Assembly (NCBI GenBank): GCA_002336105.1
Contig: DDEQ01000033.1
Coordinates: 17,273-81,272, forward strand
DNA from: Chthonomonas sp. UBA1950
GTDB taxonomy: Bacteria; Armatimonadota; Fimbriimonadia; Fimbriimonadales; Fimbriimonadaceae
DNA: 64,000 nt
Direction: 5' to 3'
In this document: positions 41,670-49,498 of the stretch, in pieces
How the letters are laid out: each line of letters starts with the position of its first letter
Numbering within the stretch: the stretch's first letter is position 1
The notes under the pieces: model-generated
The model's database searches: none
What the model was told of the DNA's origin: nothing
The model's input: only the letters and a program-made list of their open reading frames with translations
Position numbers and translations under genes: made by a program

Positions 41670-42302
41670 TTATTGACTCGACAAAAGCTTCCTCGCGACT
41701 TCAACAGCACTTGCGGCATCGGGTGCAAAACCATCAGCACCAACTTGGTCGGCGAAGTCCTGAGTTATCGGAGCGCCTCCAATCACTATCTTTGCCCCTG
41801 CAATACCTGCCTCACGCAAGGCATCAATGGTTTTCTTCATCGAAGGCATGGTTGTCGTTAATAGTGCGGAGAGCCCGATCAATTGCGGTTTGTGAACCTT
41901 TGCCGCTTCAACAAACTTGTCTGGTGGAACGTTGGTGCCAAGATCAATCACGTTAAAATTAGCTCCTTTCCACATCATCGCAACGAGGTTTTTCCCGATA
42001 TCGTGAAGATCCCCCTGCACAGTTCCAATCACCGCAGTGAACTCAGGGTGGATGCCAGCCTCGACCAGTAATGGCTCAAGGATGGCCATGCTCTCTTTCA
42101 TCGCTCGAGCAGAGACTAACATTTCAGGCACAAAAGCCTCGTTCCGCTGGAATCTGCCGCCGACATCATCCATGCCTGCGATCAGGCTATCGAGAATTTC
42201 TTTGGGATGCACTTTGGAGTCAACTGCCTCTTGCGTCAGCGCAGAGGCGCTCTTACGGTCTCCATTAATGATTGCTTCTGTAAGCGATGACAGGTCGAAC
42301 AT
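41670..42302 (-). CDS. Corrinoid (methylcobalamin-carrying) protein
   Basis: A 210-residue cognate corrinoid protein of the MtbC/MttC/MtaC type. A helical cap domain (about 1-85) precedes a Rossmann B12 domain with the cobalt-ligating motif GDLHDIGKNLV (DxHxxG, His near residue 104), the GANFNVIDLGTNVPP stretch, the LSALLTTTMPSMK motif and the closing VIGGAPIT...ADGFAPDA. It shuttles methyl groups between two methyltransferases. It is the likely first gene of the methyltransferase operon, 208 bp upstream of the 101-residue gene. No RACE-type activating ferredoxin is in the window. Confidence 0.95.
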   Translation of the reverse strand: MFDLSSLTEAIINGDRKSASALTQEAVDSKVHPKEILDSLIAGMDDVGGRFQRNEAFVPEMLVSARAMKESMAILEPLLVEAGIHPEFTAVIGTVQGDLHDIGKNLVAMMWKGANFNVIDLGTNVPPDKFVEAAKVHKPQLIGLSALLTTTMPSMKKTIDALREAGIAGAKIVIGGAPITQDFADQVGADGFAPDAASAVEVARKLLSSQ

Positions 42303-42854
42303 CTAGTTAGCTCCTTCACTAATGCAAAGTGTCGACGCGGAATTTAAACGTGATTCCGTGGCGGAGATCTGCGACTTTCCGGCAAATGAATGCGAAAAAA
42401 TCGGATCGGTGAGTCTTGGTTTACAATCCTTCCTTGAGGACCACCTGTTCAGCCGTTCGGCAAAGATCACCGAAGTTTTTGATGCAGGAATGCGCTCATC
42501 ATGACACGATTGCTTTTCCTCATGTGAGCGCATTGTATGGTTCCCTGCGTGACTACCTCAGCCCCCTCCCAGTGGCTTTTGGTTACAAACCGGGCCTTTC
42601 GTTACGTTCACCGTTCACTGTCAAAAGGCAGTTCCCTTAAAACGTGAAAGACATGTTTGCATCTCATCACCCACTGAAAGGTTAGGTCAATGTCGCCCTG
42701 AATTGATGTCGTCAATTTCGATGACTAGAAACAATGTTCAAGCACCCAGCCACATTTGAACCTAATTTGGGAATATTTTAAGGTTGAGTGTTCAAGCTAT
42801 AAAAGATTTACTAGACAAACTAGGCATTTCACCTGTAAAGTGCGATAAGGTTCC
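42303..42854. other. 550-bp intergenic region with possible RNA structure
   Basis: The region separates the divergent corrinoid protein gene and GH51 gene. No convincing gene lies here; the two longest frames (about 60-75 codons) have no ribosome site and unnatural composition. On the minus strand UUUUAAGGGAA (about 42642-42632) and AAAGCCACUGGG (about 42579-42568) occur in the order seen in cobalamin riboswitches, but other core elements do not fit well. A 15-bp inverted repeat lies at 42489-42534. Confidence 0.4.
42489..42534. repeat. Inverted repeat AATGCGCTCA...TGAGCGCATT
   Basis: The arms AATGCGCTCA-T-CATGA and TCATG-TGAGCGCATT match perfectly except for one extra base and are separated by about 15 bp. 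It lies about 190 bp upstream of the corrinoid protein start. It may be a double operator site or an RNA hairpin. No T-run follows on either strand. Confidence 0.55.
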
Positions 42855-45224
42855 ATGATATTCCTCGCAAGCTATATAGTCCTTGGCCTCGCCCAGTCGA
42901 CGGCTACAGTCACCGTTGACACGACCGCTCGGGGTAAAGAGATTAGCCCGATGCTCTACGGGATCTTCTTCGAAGAAATCAACCGAGCTGGAGATGGCGG
43001 CATTTACGCCGAAATGCTTCAAAATAGATCCTTTGAAGACGCAGATAATCCGCTCGGCTGGAGCATCCAGTCGCCTGACTCGGCGACGATGACGCTCGAC
43101 AAATCGGTTCCGCTCAATCCAAATAGCCCAACAAGCCTATGCGTTGACGTCAAAACCACTGCCGAAGTCATCAACAGGGGCTTTGTCTCACCCAGAAAAC
43201 CAGATGCTCGGCTTGTCAACATCGGCCACGTTTCTGATGGGATTCGAATCGAGAAGGGCAAAACTTACAACCTGGACATTTTTGTTCGAGCTGAATCGAC
43301 GAATGGTAAAGTTTCGGCAAAGCTTGTATCTCAGTCAGGCACCGTTTTAGCGTCACAAGAGATCGGAAGCACTTCGACCAACTGGAAGCGCAGCAAGCAG
43401 ACACTGAAATCAATCGGCTCAGACAACTCGGCTTATCTTGTAATTTCGTTTGACAAGCCTGGAAAGTACTGGATAGATGGCCTGTCACTGATGCCGACCG
43501 ATACTTGGAATGGTCGCGCAAACGGCCTGCGCCCCGATCTGCTCGAAGCTATCGAGAAGATAAAGCCAGCTTTTGTCAGGTTCCCAGGTGGTTGTTTCGT
43601 CGAAGGCTATAACATGGCGAACGCGTTCCGATGGAAGAACTCTATCGGTGATATTTCTGAACGAAAAGGGCATCGTAATCTTTGGGGTTACTATTCAACG
43701 AACGGCCTCGGATATCTCGAATATCTCGAGATGTGCGAAGACCTGAAGGCCGAGCCACTCTTCGTCATCAACGTCGGCATGGCTCACGAGGACGTGGTGC
43801 CTATGGATCAAATGGGCGAGTTTGTACAAGACGCTCTTGATGCCATCGAATACGCTAACGGACCTGTCACATCAAAGTGGGGTGCTTTACGTGCTCAAGC
43901 AGGTCATCCAAAGCCATTTGGTCTGAAGTACATGGAGATCGGAAACGAAAATGGTGGCCCCCGCTATCATGAGCGTTACCGCCTTTTCCATGACGCGATC
44001 AAGGCGAAATACCCTGAGATGCAACTCATCGCTTGCGATTGGGGCGGCTATCCGACTGATCGACCGATTGACTACATAGACTCTCACAATTACTCATCCC
44101 CAGTGAACTTCTTACGAAACGCTACTCGGTATGACTCATATCCGCGAACCGCACCCAAGGTTTACTTCGGCGAATATGCGGTCACCGAAGGTTGTGGATT
44201 GGGCAACGTACGCGCTGCGATAGGAGAAGCTGCCTTTATGACAGGCTTGGAGCGAAATGGCGACATCGTACGCATGTCGTCCTATGCACCGCTCCTGAGC
44301 AATGAACCTTGGAAAGCTTGGAATCCGAACGCGATCATCTTCGACCAGGCTCGTTCGTATGGCACACCCAGTTATTGGGTTCAGACTATGTTCTCGCCGA
44401 ACACGGTAAACCGCGTTTATCCGACGAAGATTTCCCAGCCAGCCTCAGCACCGCTTCCCTATGTTGGCCAAGCCGGGTTCGGAACCTACAACACTCAAGC
44501 AGAGTTTAAGGACTTCAAGATCGAAGTGGCGGGCAAAGTTGTTGCGGCTCAATCTGACCTTAAAACCTCAACGGGTGATTGGACTAAAATCGGGGATGTT
44601 TTGAAACAGACCGGTGGTGAAACCTTCACCATGGCAATGGCAGGTGCATCGAACCTCGGAGATTGTACGATCAGCCTTAAGGCTATGAAAACCGGCGGTG
44701 TCGAAGGATTCTTTATCTACTTCGGAACAAACGGCAAAGGCCAGCGCAACTTCTGGAACATCGGTGGCTGGGGCAACACTGAAATGGCGATTCAGGGAAC
44801 TGACGGCGACAGCCGACGCATCAGTCACTCCATAGAATCGAACAGGTGGTACGACCTCAAGGTTGTTATTGCTGGTCCAAAGATCGAGTGCTATCTCGAC
44901 GGCAAATTGATGCAAACCTACACTCGTCAGCCCGCGCCGTCCTTCTTTGCCTCGGTCGGAAAGGATGATAAAACTGGTGACTGGGTTCTCAAACTTGTCA
45001 ATGCAGCAGATAAACCTTACTCCACGACGATTGACCTAGCGGGCTTGCCATCAAAACGGTTAAATGGGTCGCTACTTCAAATGGCTAATGCCGATCCATT
45101 TGCTGAAAACTCATTCACAACGCCCAACAAGATTAGGCCAAGATTGAGCCGCGTGAACTTCAACTCCAATTCATTCAACGTAAAACTTCCGGCAAATAGT
45201 GTCAGTGTGTATCGTCTGAAGTAA
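42855..45224 (+). CDS. Secreted alpha-L-arabinofuranosidase, GH51, with inserted lectin-like domain
   Basis: A 789-residue secreted enzyme with a short signal peptide (IFLASYIVLGLAQ). The GH51 pattern is clear: MLYGIFFEEINRAGDGGIYAEM at the N-terminus, a CBM-like sandwich, the acid/base motif MEIGNENGGP near residue 360 and the nucleophile region KVYFGEYAVTEG near 438. Unlike the minimal enzyme, residues about 540-710 form a laminin-G/DUF1080-like sandwich (FKDFKIEVAGK ... WYDLKVVIAGPKIECYLDGK). It releases arabinose from arabinan or arabinoxylan. AAGG lies 6 bases before the ATG. The asparaginase-like gene follows after 4 bp. Confidence 0.93.
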   Translation: MIFLASYIVLGLAQSTATVTVDTTARGKEISPMLYGIFFEEINRAGDGGIYAEMLQNRSFEDADNPLGWSIQSPDSATMTLDKSVPLNPNSPTSLCVDVKTTAEVINRGFVSPRKPDARLVNIGHVSDGIRIEKGKTYNLDIFVRAESTNGKVSAKLVSQSGTVLASQEIGSTSTNWKRSKQTLKSIGSDNSAYLVISFDKPGKYWIDGLSLMPTDTWNGRANGLRPDLLEAIEKIKPAFVRFPGGCFVEGYNMANAFRWKNSIGDISERKGHRNLWGYYSTNGLGYLEYLEMCEDLKAEPLFVINVGMAHEDVVPMDQMGEFVQDALDAIEYANGPVTSKWGALRAQAGHPKPFGLKYMEIGNENGGPRYHERYRLFHDAIKAKYPEMQLIACDWGGYPTDRPIDYIDSHNYSSPVNFLRNATRYDSYPRTAPKVYFGEYAVTEGCGLGNVRAAIGEAAFMTGLERNGDIVRMSSYAPLLSNEPWKAWNPNAIIFDQARSYGTPSYWVQTMFSPNTVNRVYPTKISQPASAPLPYVGQAGFGTYNTQAEFKDFKIEVAGKVVAAQSDLKTSTGDWTKIGDVLKQTGGETFTMAMAGASNLGDCTISLKAMKTGGVEGFFIYFGTNGKGQRNFWNIGGWGNTEMAIQGTDGDSRRISHSIESNRWYDLKVVIAGPKIECYLDGKLMQTYTRQPAPSFFASVGKDDKTGDWVLKLVNAADKPYSTTIDLAGLPSKRLNGSLLQMANADPFAENSFTTPNKIRPRLSRVNFNSNSFNVKLPANSVSVYRLK

Positions 45225-45228
45225 CTGG

Positions 45229-45714
45229 ATGGATATTCGGATCATCACCGTCGGAGGCACCATTGATAAGGTGTACTTCGACGACCTCAGCCAATATGAA
45301 GTTGGAGAGAGCCTGGTCAACACTTTTTTTGACCGGGCTCGGGTCGGTTTTACCTTCGTCGTAGAACCTCTTTTACGAAAAGACAGCCTAAAGCTTACAG
45401 GCGAAGACAGACGGTTAATTTTGAACGCCGTTCAAGCTTCGCCAGAGAATCACATCGTCATCACACATGGAACTGATACGATGGTTGACACGGGTAAGGA
45501 ACTCGTCAACATTCCCAACAAGGTGATTGTTTTGACCGGGGCAATGCAACCTGCTCGATTTCAAGATAGCGACGCCATGTTTAACCTTGGGACCGCCGTT
45601 GCCGCCGCGCAAATGAGCAGCCCAGGCGTCTATATCGCCATGAACGGCCTAGTCTTGCCTGTTGCAGAGGCGCGGAAGAATCGAGATCTTGGACGGTTCG
45701 AAAAAGCCTTATAG
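45229..45714 (+). CDS. Single-domain asparaginase-like protein
   Basis: A 161-residue protein corresponding only to the N-terminal domain of type I/II asparaginases. The catalytic pieces of that domain are present: ITVGGTIDKVYF (nucleophile Thr in GGTI), the ITHGTDTMVDTG triad segment and LTGAMQPARF with the Lys/Thr region. The C-terminal domain that completes the active site across the dimer interface in usual 320-350-residue enzymes is absent. Short asparaginase-domain proteins like this exist in several phyla and may act on other amides. The gene follows GH51 by 4 bp, and overlaps the convergent unknown gene by 6 bp. Confidence 0.85.
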   Translation: MDIRIITVGGTIDKVYFDDLSQYEVGESLVNTFFDRARVGFTFVVEPLLRKDSLKLTGEDRRLILNAVQASPENHIVITHGTDTMVDTGKELVNIPNKVIVLTGAMQPARFQDSDAMFNLGTAVAAAQMSSPGVYIAMNGLVLPVAEARKNRDLGRFEKAL

Positions 45715-46410
45715 CCGGAAATACTTCGCAATAGCATCGATACGAGAAGGTGCGATGCTATGCCCTGTCAGTTCCTGTATCTGACCTGAATGCTTCGGCG
45801 TAATCCGAAGCTCGTCGTACAAGTAGTCCGCCGCCGCTTCTCGACCGTACTCGGCGAGAAGCAATTCCAAAGTCGTGCTTTCGTCGATCAATGGAATGAT
45901 CGTCGTCATCAATTTGCCCTTGAGGCGAGAGGGGCGATGAAACTGATCGAACCACGGAATCGCCAAGGTTGAAATCCAGTCGACGACTTCCTCAACCGGC
46001 TGGATCCCAGCGGTAGCGTCCCAGAAACACCATTGCGGAGGAAGATTGAGTTCGCCAATATTCCCGCTAGCGATGACGATTGGAGCCCGACTAGACGGTC
46101 GCCAATATTTCCCCCTAATCTCTCTGACACCCGAATGGCTCAAATGCACTCGAACGCAAAATCTGCCGTCATCCCGTGGGTTTGGCCGAATGAGAATTTC
46201 CTCAACAAACTTTCCTTCCCTTCGCTCGGCAAGTGGAATACCGCCGTTCTTGAAGAATCTGAAGCCTTCCCGAAAGAGCGCACCGCTAATGAACAGTGCG
46301 GCACCAGAAACCGGGTCCTGGCCTTTATAAGCGTTCGACTCGAATTGTCCCTGCCAAGCGATGTCAAACTCGGATTCGGACAAGAACGATTGACGCGCTA
46401 CACCTAACAT
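45709..46410 (-). CDS. Cytoplasmic protein of unknown function, DUF4304-like
   Basis: A 233-residue protein without signal peptide or membrane segment. The layout (FFKNGGIPLAERREGKFVEEILIRPN, FCVRVHLSHSGVREI, then WISTLAIPWFDQFHRPSRL and a helical C-terminus) has some likeness to DUF4304-type proteins, which are often encoded next to immunity or toxin genes; the likeness is weak. It lies 7 bp downstream of the nucleotide cyclase gene on the same strand, so they are probably co-transcribed. Function is unknown. Confidence 0.6.
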   Translation of the reverse strand: MLGVARQSFLSESEFDIAWQGQFESNAYKGQDPVSGAALFISGALFREGFRFFKNGGIPLAERREGKFVEEILIRPNPRDDGRFCVRVHLSHSGVREIRGKYWRPSSRAPIVIASGNIGELNLPPQWCFWDATAGIQPVEEVVDWISTLAIPWFDQFHRPSRLKGKLMTTIIPLIDESTTLELLLAEYGREAAADYLYDELRITPKHSGQIQELTGHSIAPSRIDAIAKYFRL

Positions 46411-46417
46411 AAGGCTC

Positions 46418-47731
46418 CTAAGCTTGTTCGGTCGCGGGAGCCGGAAGCGGAGGCGGTGTTCCCTGTTTTGCTTCGATGGGGGTAGACCGAGGAATCCAAA
46501 CCCTTCCGTTTACACCGCTTGCATTCACTTCTTGCTGTCCAACCGCAGTTGGCCCGCCGACGATGAACGTCGCAGCAGCATCGCTCACGACTACCGAACC
46601 CGGAGGGGCGACTTTCTGCAAATGCGCGGCAATGTCAATCACGCTCGCGAAGTGAACTGACTTGATGTCGTCTGCATCCGGCGCGACGACGGTTCCGGTA
46701 TGGATCGCTTGGCGAACAACGATCGGCATTCCAACCTTGTTTCGGAAGGTATTCAGTTCGATCATCCCGGTTTGGATATTTCGCGCCGCCGCAAAAGCGT
46801 TCTGCGGATGAGGAAAAGCACACGTCACCCCATCGCCTGCAGTTGAGTGGACGCTTCCGCTATGTTTTCGTGTGAGCATCTCAACGTAGTGGTGGTACTC
46901 CGAAAAGGTGAACTCAACATCCAGCGGATCAGCCACCTGCTTCATCTTTGTCGAGCCAACGATGTCGATGCTCAGAAACGTCATGCTTTGCTCACCTGAC
47001 TTTAGCTTGTCTTGGAGGCTTTGCAACTGACGGAGTAGATCCAGTCTCTCTTTCGCAGGATCTTTGATGCCCAACTTATCGCGATATTGGGTGACGACTC
47101 GAAACAGAACGAGTCCAACACCGGCACCGAGAAAAGTATATGGAATCAGCCACATTGGCGAAATGGTTGTTTTCACCATGAGCAGCAGACAAAACAGCGA
47201 GTTCGTAATAAGGAACCCACCACCCACAATCGCCCCGCTGATCGTCGCCATCTTTTGGTCGCGAGACAGCGCCGTGTTATAGAGGGCGACGGTCAAGAAG
47301 ACCAGGCCGATCATGCCGAACAGACCGTAACTGGAGCCGGAATGTGAGGAGGCAAACTGAGCAGTCTTTTGCTCCGCCGCAGACATCCCCGCAAACAAAG
47401 AAGTCATCATTCCTGAGATCACGTACCGACGTGTCTCGGGGTCGAGAAGCATGTACTGTGTGCGCAGGTTGTCTAGGAAACTACGTTTCTCTTTGTCGGT
47501 CCGTAGTTTTATGGCTAGCCGGACATACTCAGCCGGTGCGCCCGTTGCTTCAGCAACTGCGTACACCGCTGCGTCGTCTAAAACTCCGCCGTTTTCTGCC
47601 CTCAACCGCTCAGCTAGAACCACCATTTGGTCCAAATGCTCTTCGGTTATCTCGGGCGCGGAATGCTCAAAAGATTGATCCACCGTCTTGCCCGAAAGAG
47701 TGTACACCGATAGACACATGTTTAGTGTCAT
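46418..47731 (-). CDS. Membrane-anchored class III adenylate/guanylate cyclase
   Basis: A 437-residue protein: an N-terminal soluble helical region (about 1-135), three or four membrane segments (about 136-215), a coiled linker (LLRQLQSLQDKLKSGEQ) and a class III nucleotide cyclase domain. The metal Asp residues are seen in FLSIDIVGSTKMK and in HSTAGDGVTCAF, so it is probably active and makes cAMP or cGMP. The C-terminus is proline-rich. The early region with TGAPAEYVRLAIKLRTDKEK recalls a regulatory helix bundle of unknown type. It is divergent from the 113-residue/deoB pair. Confidence 0.88.
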   Translation of the reverse strand: MTLNMCLSVYTLSGKTVDQSFEHSAPEITEEHLDQMVVLAERLRAENGGVLDDAAVYAVAEATGAPAEYVRLAIKLRTDKEKRSFLDNLRTQYMLLDPETRRYVISGMMTSLFAGMSAAEQKTAQFASSHSGSSYGLFGMIGLVFLTVALYNTALSRDQKMATISGAIVGGGFLITNSLFCLLLMVKTTISPMWLIPYTFLGAGVGLVLFRVVTQYRDKLGIKDPAKERLDLLRQLQSLQDKLKSGEQSMTFLSIDIVGSTKMKQVADPLDVEFTFSEYHHYVEMLTRKHSGSVHSTAGDGVTCAFPHPQNAFAAARNIQTGMIELNTFRNKVGMPIVVRQAIHTGTVVAPDADDIKSVHFASVIDIAAHLQKVAPPGSVVVSDAAATFIVGGPTAVGQQEVNASGVNGRVWIPRSTPIEAKQGTPPPLPAPATEQA

Positions 47732-47802
47732 CTTAGGAATTTAGAAATACACACACTTTTCTCAGACAGCAGTTCTACGCGATCTAAGGGTAAAAGAAGG
47801 GG

Positions 47803-48144
47803 ATGTCTTCAACCATTGATTCCCCATTAGGGCTCACGCTTGATGAGGGATTATTAGGTGGCTTTGGCGGTTTTCCAGATAGCCTATTTCTCATTTCCGT
47901 GGGTAATGGCAAGTACGCCGCAAACAACGCCACGCTTACCGACGGCGAGGCTATCAATGGCTTAGCATGTTTTCCATCTCCGGATGATGCGACGACCTAT
48001 ATGGGGCTTTTGGCAGGGCTCAATGGTGAAATCGTTCAGAAGTCGTTTGAAGAAGCTCGAGAGATCGCTCTGTCAAAGCCTGTTCTCCATGCTATGTTTC
48101 TCTTCGTAGACGGGCGCATCGTTGAGGTTCACTGGGTTCGATAA
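47803..48144 (+). CDS. Protein of unknown function directly upstream of deoB
   Basis: A 113-residue protein with no gap to deoB: its TAA is followed at once by the deoB ATG. It starts with a flexible Gly-rich region (LDEGLLGGFGGFPDS) and continues with an alpha/beta fold (LFLISVGNGKYAANNATLTDGEAIN, ACFPSPDDATTYMGLL, HAMFLFVDGRIVEVHWVR). AAGAAGGGG abuts the ATG with no spacer, which is odd. I recognise no family; the DDA..Y..L phrase recalls small ferredoxin-like domains that monitor metabolites. The tight coupling suggests a link to nucleoside use. Confidence 0.65.
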   Translation: MSSTIDSPLGLTLDEGLLGGFGGFPDSLFLISVGNGKYAANNATLTDGEAINGLACFPSPDDATTYMGLLAGLNGEIVQKSFEEAREIALSKPVLHAMFLFVDGRIVEVHWVR

Positions 48145-49281
48145 ATGAAACGAGTGATCTGCTTAGTTTTGGATGGCTGTGGAGCTGGAGAAGCTCCCGA
48201 CGCGCACGAATACGGTGATTTCGATCACCCCTCCACCATCAAGCATGTTTGGGAGCATGCCGGTGGGCTGAATTGTCCTCACCTTGCCTCTATCGGTTTC
48301 TTCCAAGCTTGCGGAATCGATATTCCTGAACCCAACCCATCTTTGCCTTCACGATGGGGAAGGCTACAAGAAATGAGCAAGGGTGGCAAAGACTCGGTAA
48401 CCGGACACTGGGAAATGGCCGGCATCACGGTAAACAAACCTTTCCCAACTTATCCGAATGGGTTCCCCGCCAACCTAGTTACGCAGTATGAGTCAGCTAT
48501 TGGGGCCAAGATCATTGGCAATAAGCCAGCGAGTGGAACTGCCATCATCGAGGAACTTGGCGAAGAGCATCTTCGAACTGGTTATCCGATTGTTTACACC
48601 AGCGCCGACAGCGTTTTTCAGGTGGCTTGCCACTCCGACCGGTATTCCATTGAGGAGCTTTATCGGTTCTGTGAAATCGCTCGCGAAATGCTCGACGGCG
48701 AACATTCGGTCCAACGAGTCATTGCTCGTCCGTTCACTGGACCGGTTGGCGGGTTCAAACGAACCACCCAACGCAAAGATTATCCTCTTAGCCCTCCCCA
48801 AAATGTTTGCGATGTCATTGGGGACGTTTATGGAATCGGCGTCATTCCCGAGTTGTTTGGCGGTCGCGGATTTCGAGAAGTCCATCGAACACAGAGCAAC
48901 GCTGAGCACGAAAACGCTCTTTTCGAATCGCTTACTTCGGACGCTCGATATATATGGGCAAACTTTGAAGACTTCGATATGTTGTTTGGCCACCGAAACG
49001 ACCCTGATGGGTTCGCTAAGTGTCTAGAGAGGTTTGATGTCACCCTTGGAAATCTTCTTGCAGATTTAACTGACGACGATCTTCTGATCTTGTCTGCAGA
49101 CCACGGAAATGATCCAACTTCCGCTTCGACAGACCACGCGCGTGAATTTGTCCCGGTCGTCGTGGTTGGGTCAGAGCTTGAAAGGATGGCACTCGGAGAT
49201 TTACCGGGGATTAGCCGAATCGCAGAGACGGTCGCCGATCATCTTGAGTTGAATTGGAGCACGACCGGCTCTCTAAAATGA
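48145..49281 (+). CDS. deoB: Phosphopentomutase
   Basis: A 378-residue DeoB of the alkaline phosphatase superfamily. It interconverts ribose-1- or deoxyribose-1-phosphate with the 5-phosphates in nucleoside breakdown. The metal motifs are in place: VICLVLDGCGAGEAPDA at the N-terminus, GKDSVTGHWEMAG with the phosphorylated Thr near residue 85-95, and the C-terminal LLILSADHGNDPTS plus DHAREFVPVVV. It follows the 113-residue unknown gene without a gap. Together with cdd this shows nucleoside salvage or catabolism, although no nucleoside phosphorylase gene is in the window. Confidence 0.96.
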   Translation: MKRVICLVLDGCGAGEAPDAHEYGDFDHPSTIKHVWEHAGGLNCPHLASIGFFQACGIDIPEPNPSLPSRWGRLQEMSKGGKDSVTGHWEMAGITVNKPFPTYPNGFPANLVTQYESAIGAKIIGNKPASGTAIIEELGEEHLRTGYPIVYTSADSVFQVACHSDRYSIEELYRFCEIAREMLDGEHSVQRVIARPFTGPVGGFKRTTQRKDYPLSPPQNVCDVIGDVYGIGVIPELFGGRGFREVHRTQSNAEHENALFESLTSDARYIWANFEDFDMLFGHRNDPDGFAKCLERFDVTLGNLLADLTDDDLLILSADHGNDPTSASTDHAREFVPVVVVGSELERMALGDLPGISRIAETVADHLELNWSTTGSLK

Positions 49282-49444
49282 TGAAGGGCTCGCAACTGTC
49301 AAGGGGAGAGCAAACACAGCTTTGAGCCTTTCTTTCATCATTTAACAGCGAACAGATGAGTCTGATAAGCCTCTCTCGTTGCGGTGTTCGCCGCAAGAAT
49401 TGGCACCTTAATATCTTGAGCTACTAAGCTTTTCTCACAAAAAA

Positions 49445-49482
49445 ACACGGCAGGTGGAGTGCATTCGCTCCACCTGCCGTGT
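49445..49482 (-). terminator. Intrinsic terminator of the GH127 gene
   Basis: A perfect 15-bp stem (ACACGGCAGGTGGAG with its complement) and an 8-nt loop. On the minus strand it runs into TTTTTTTG. It lies 17 bp behind the GH127 stop. The preceding 160 bp up to the deoB stop hold nothing else that I can identify. Confidence 0.92.
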
Positions 49483-49498
49483 CGATATCCGGTTCGGT

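Noticed and set aside
42303..42533. A 76-codon minus-strand frame (and a 60-codon plus-strand frame) before the corrinoid protein gene.
   Set aside because: No ribosome site, unnatural composition, and both overlap the inverted-repeat leader.
48493..48993. Long frames on both strands inside deoB (166 and 179 codons).
   Set aside because: They overlap a complete, conserved phosphopentomutase and are by-products of its codon use.
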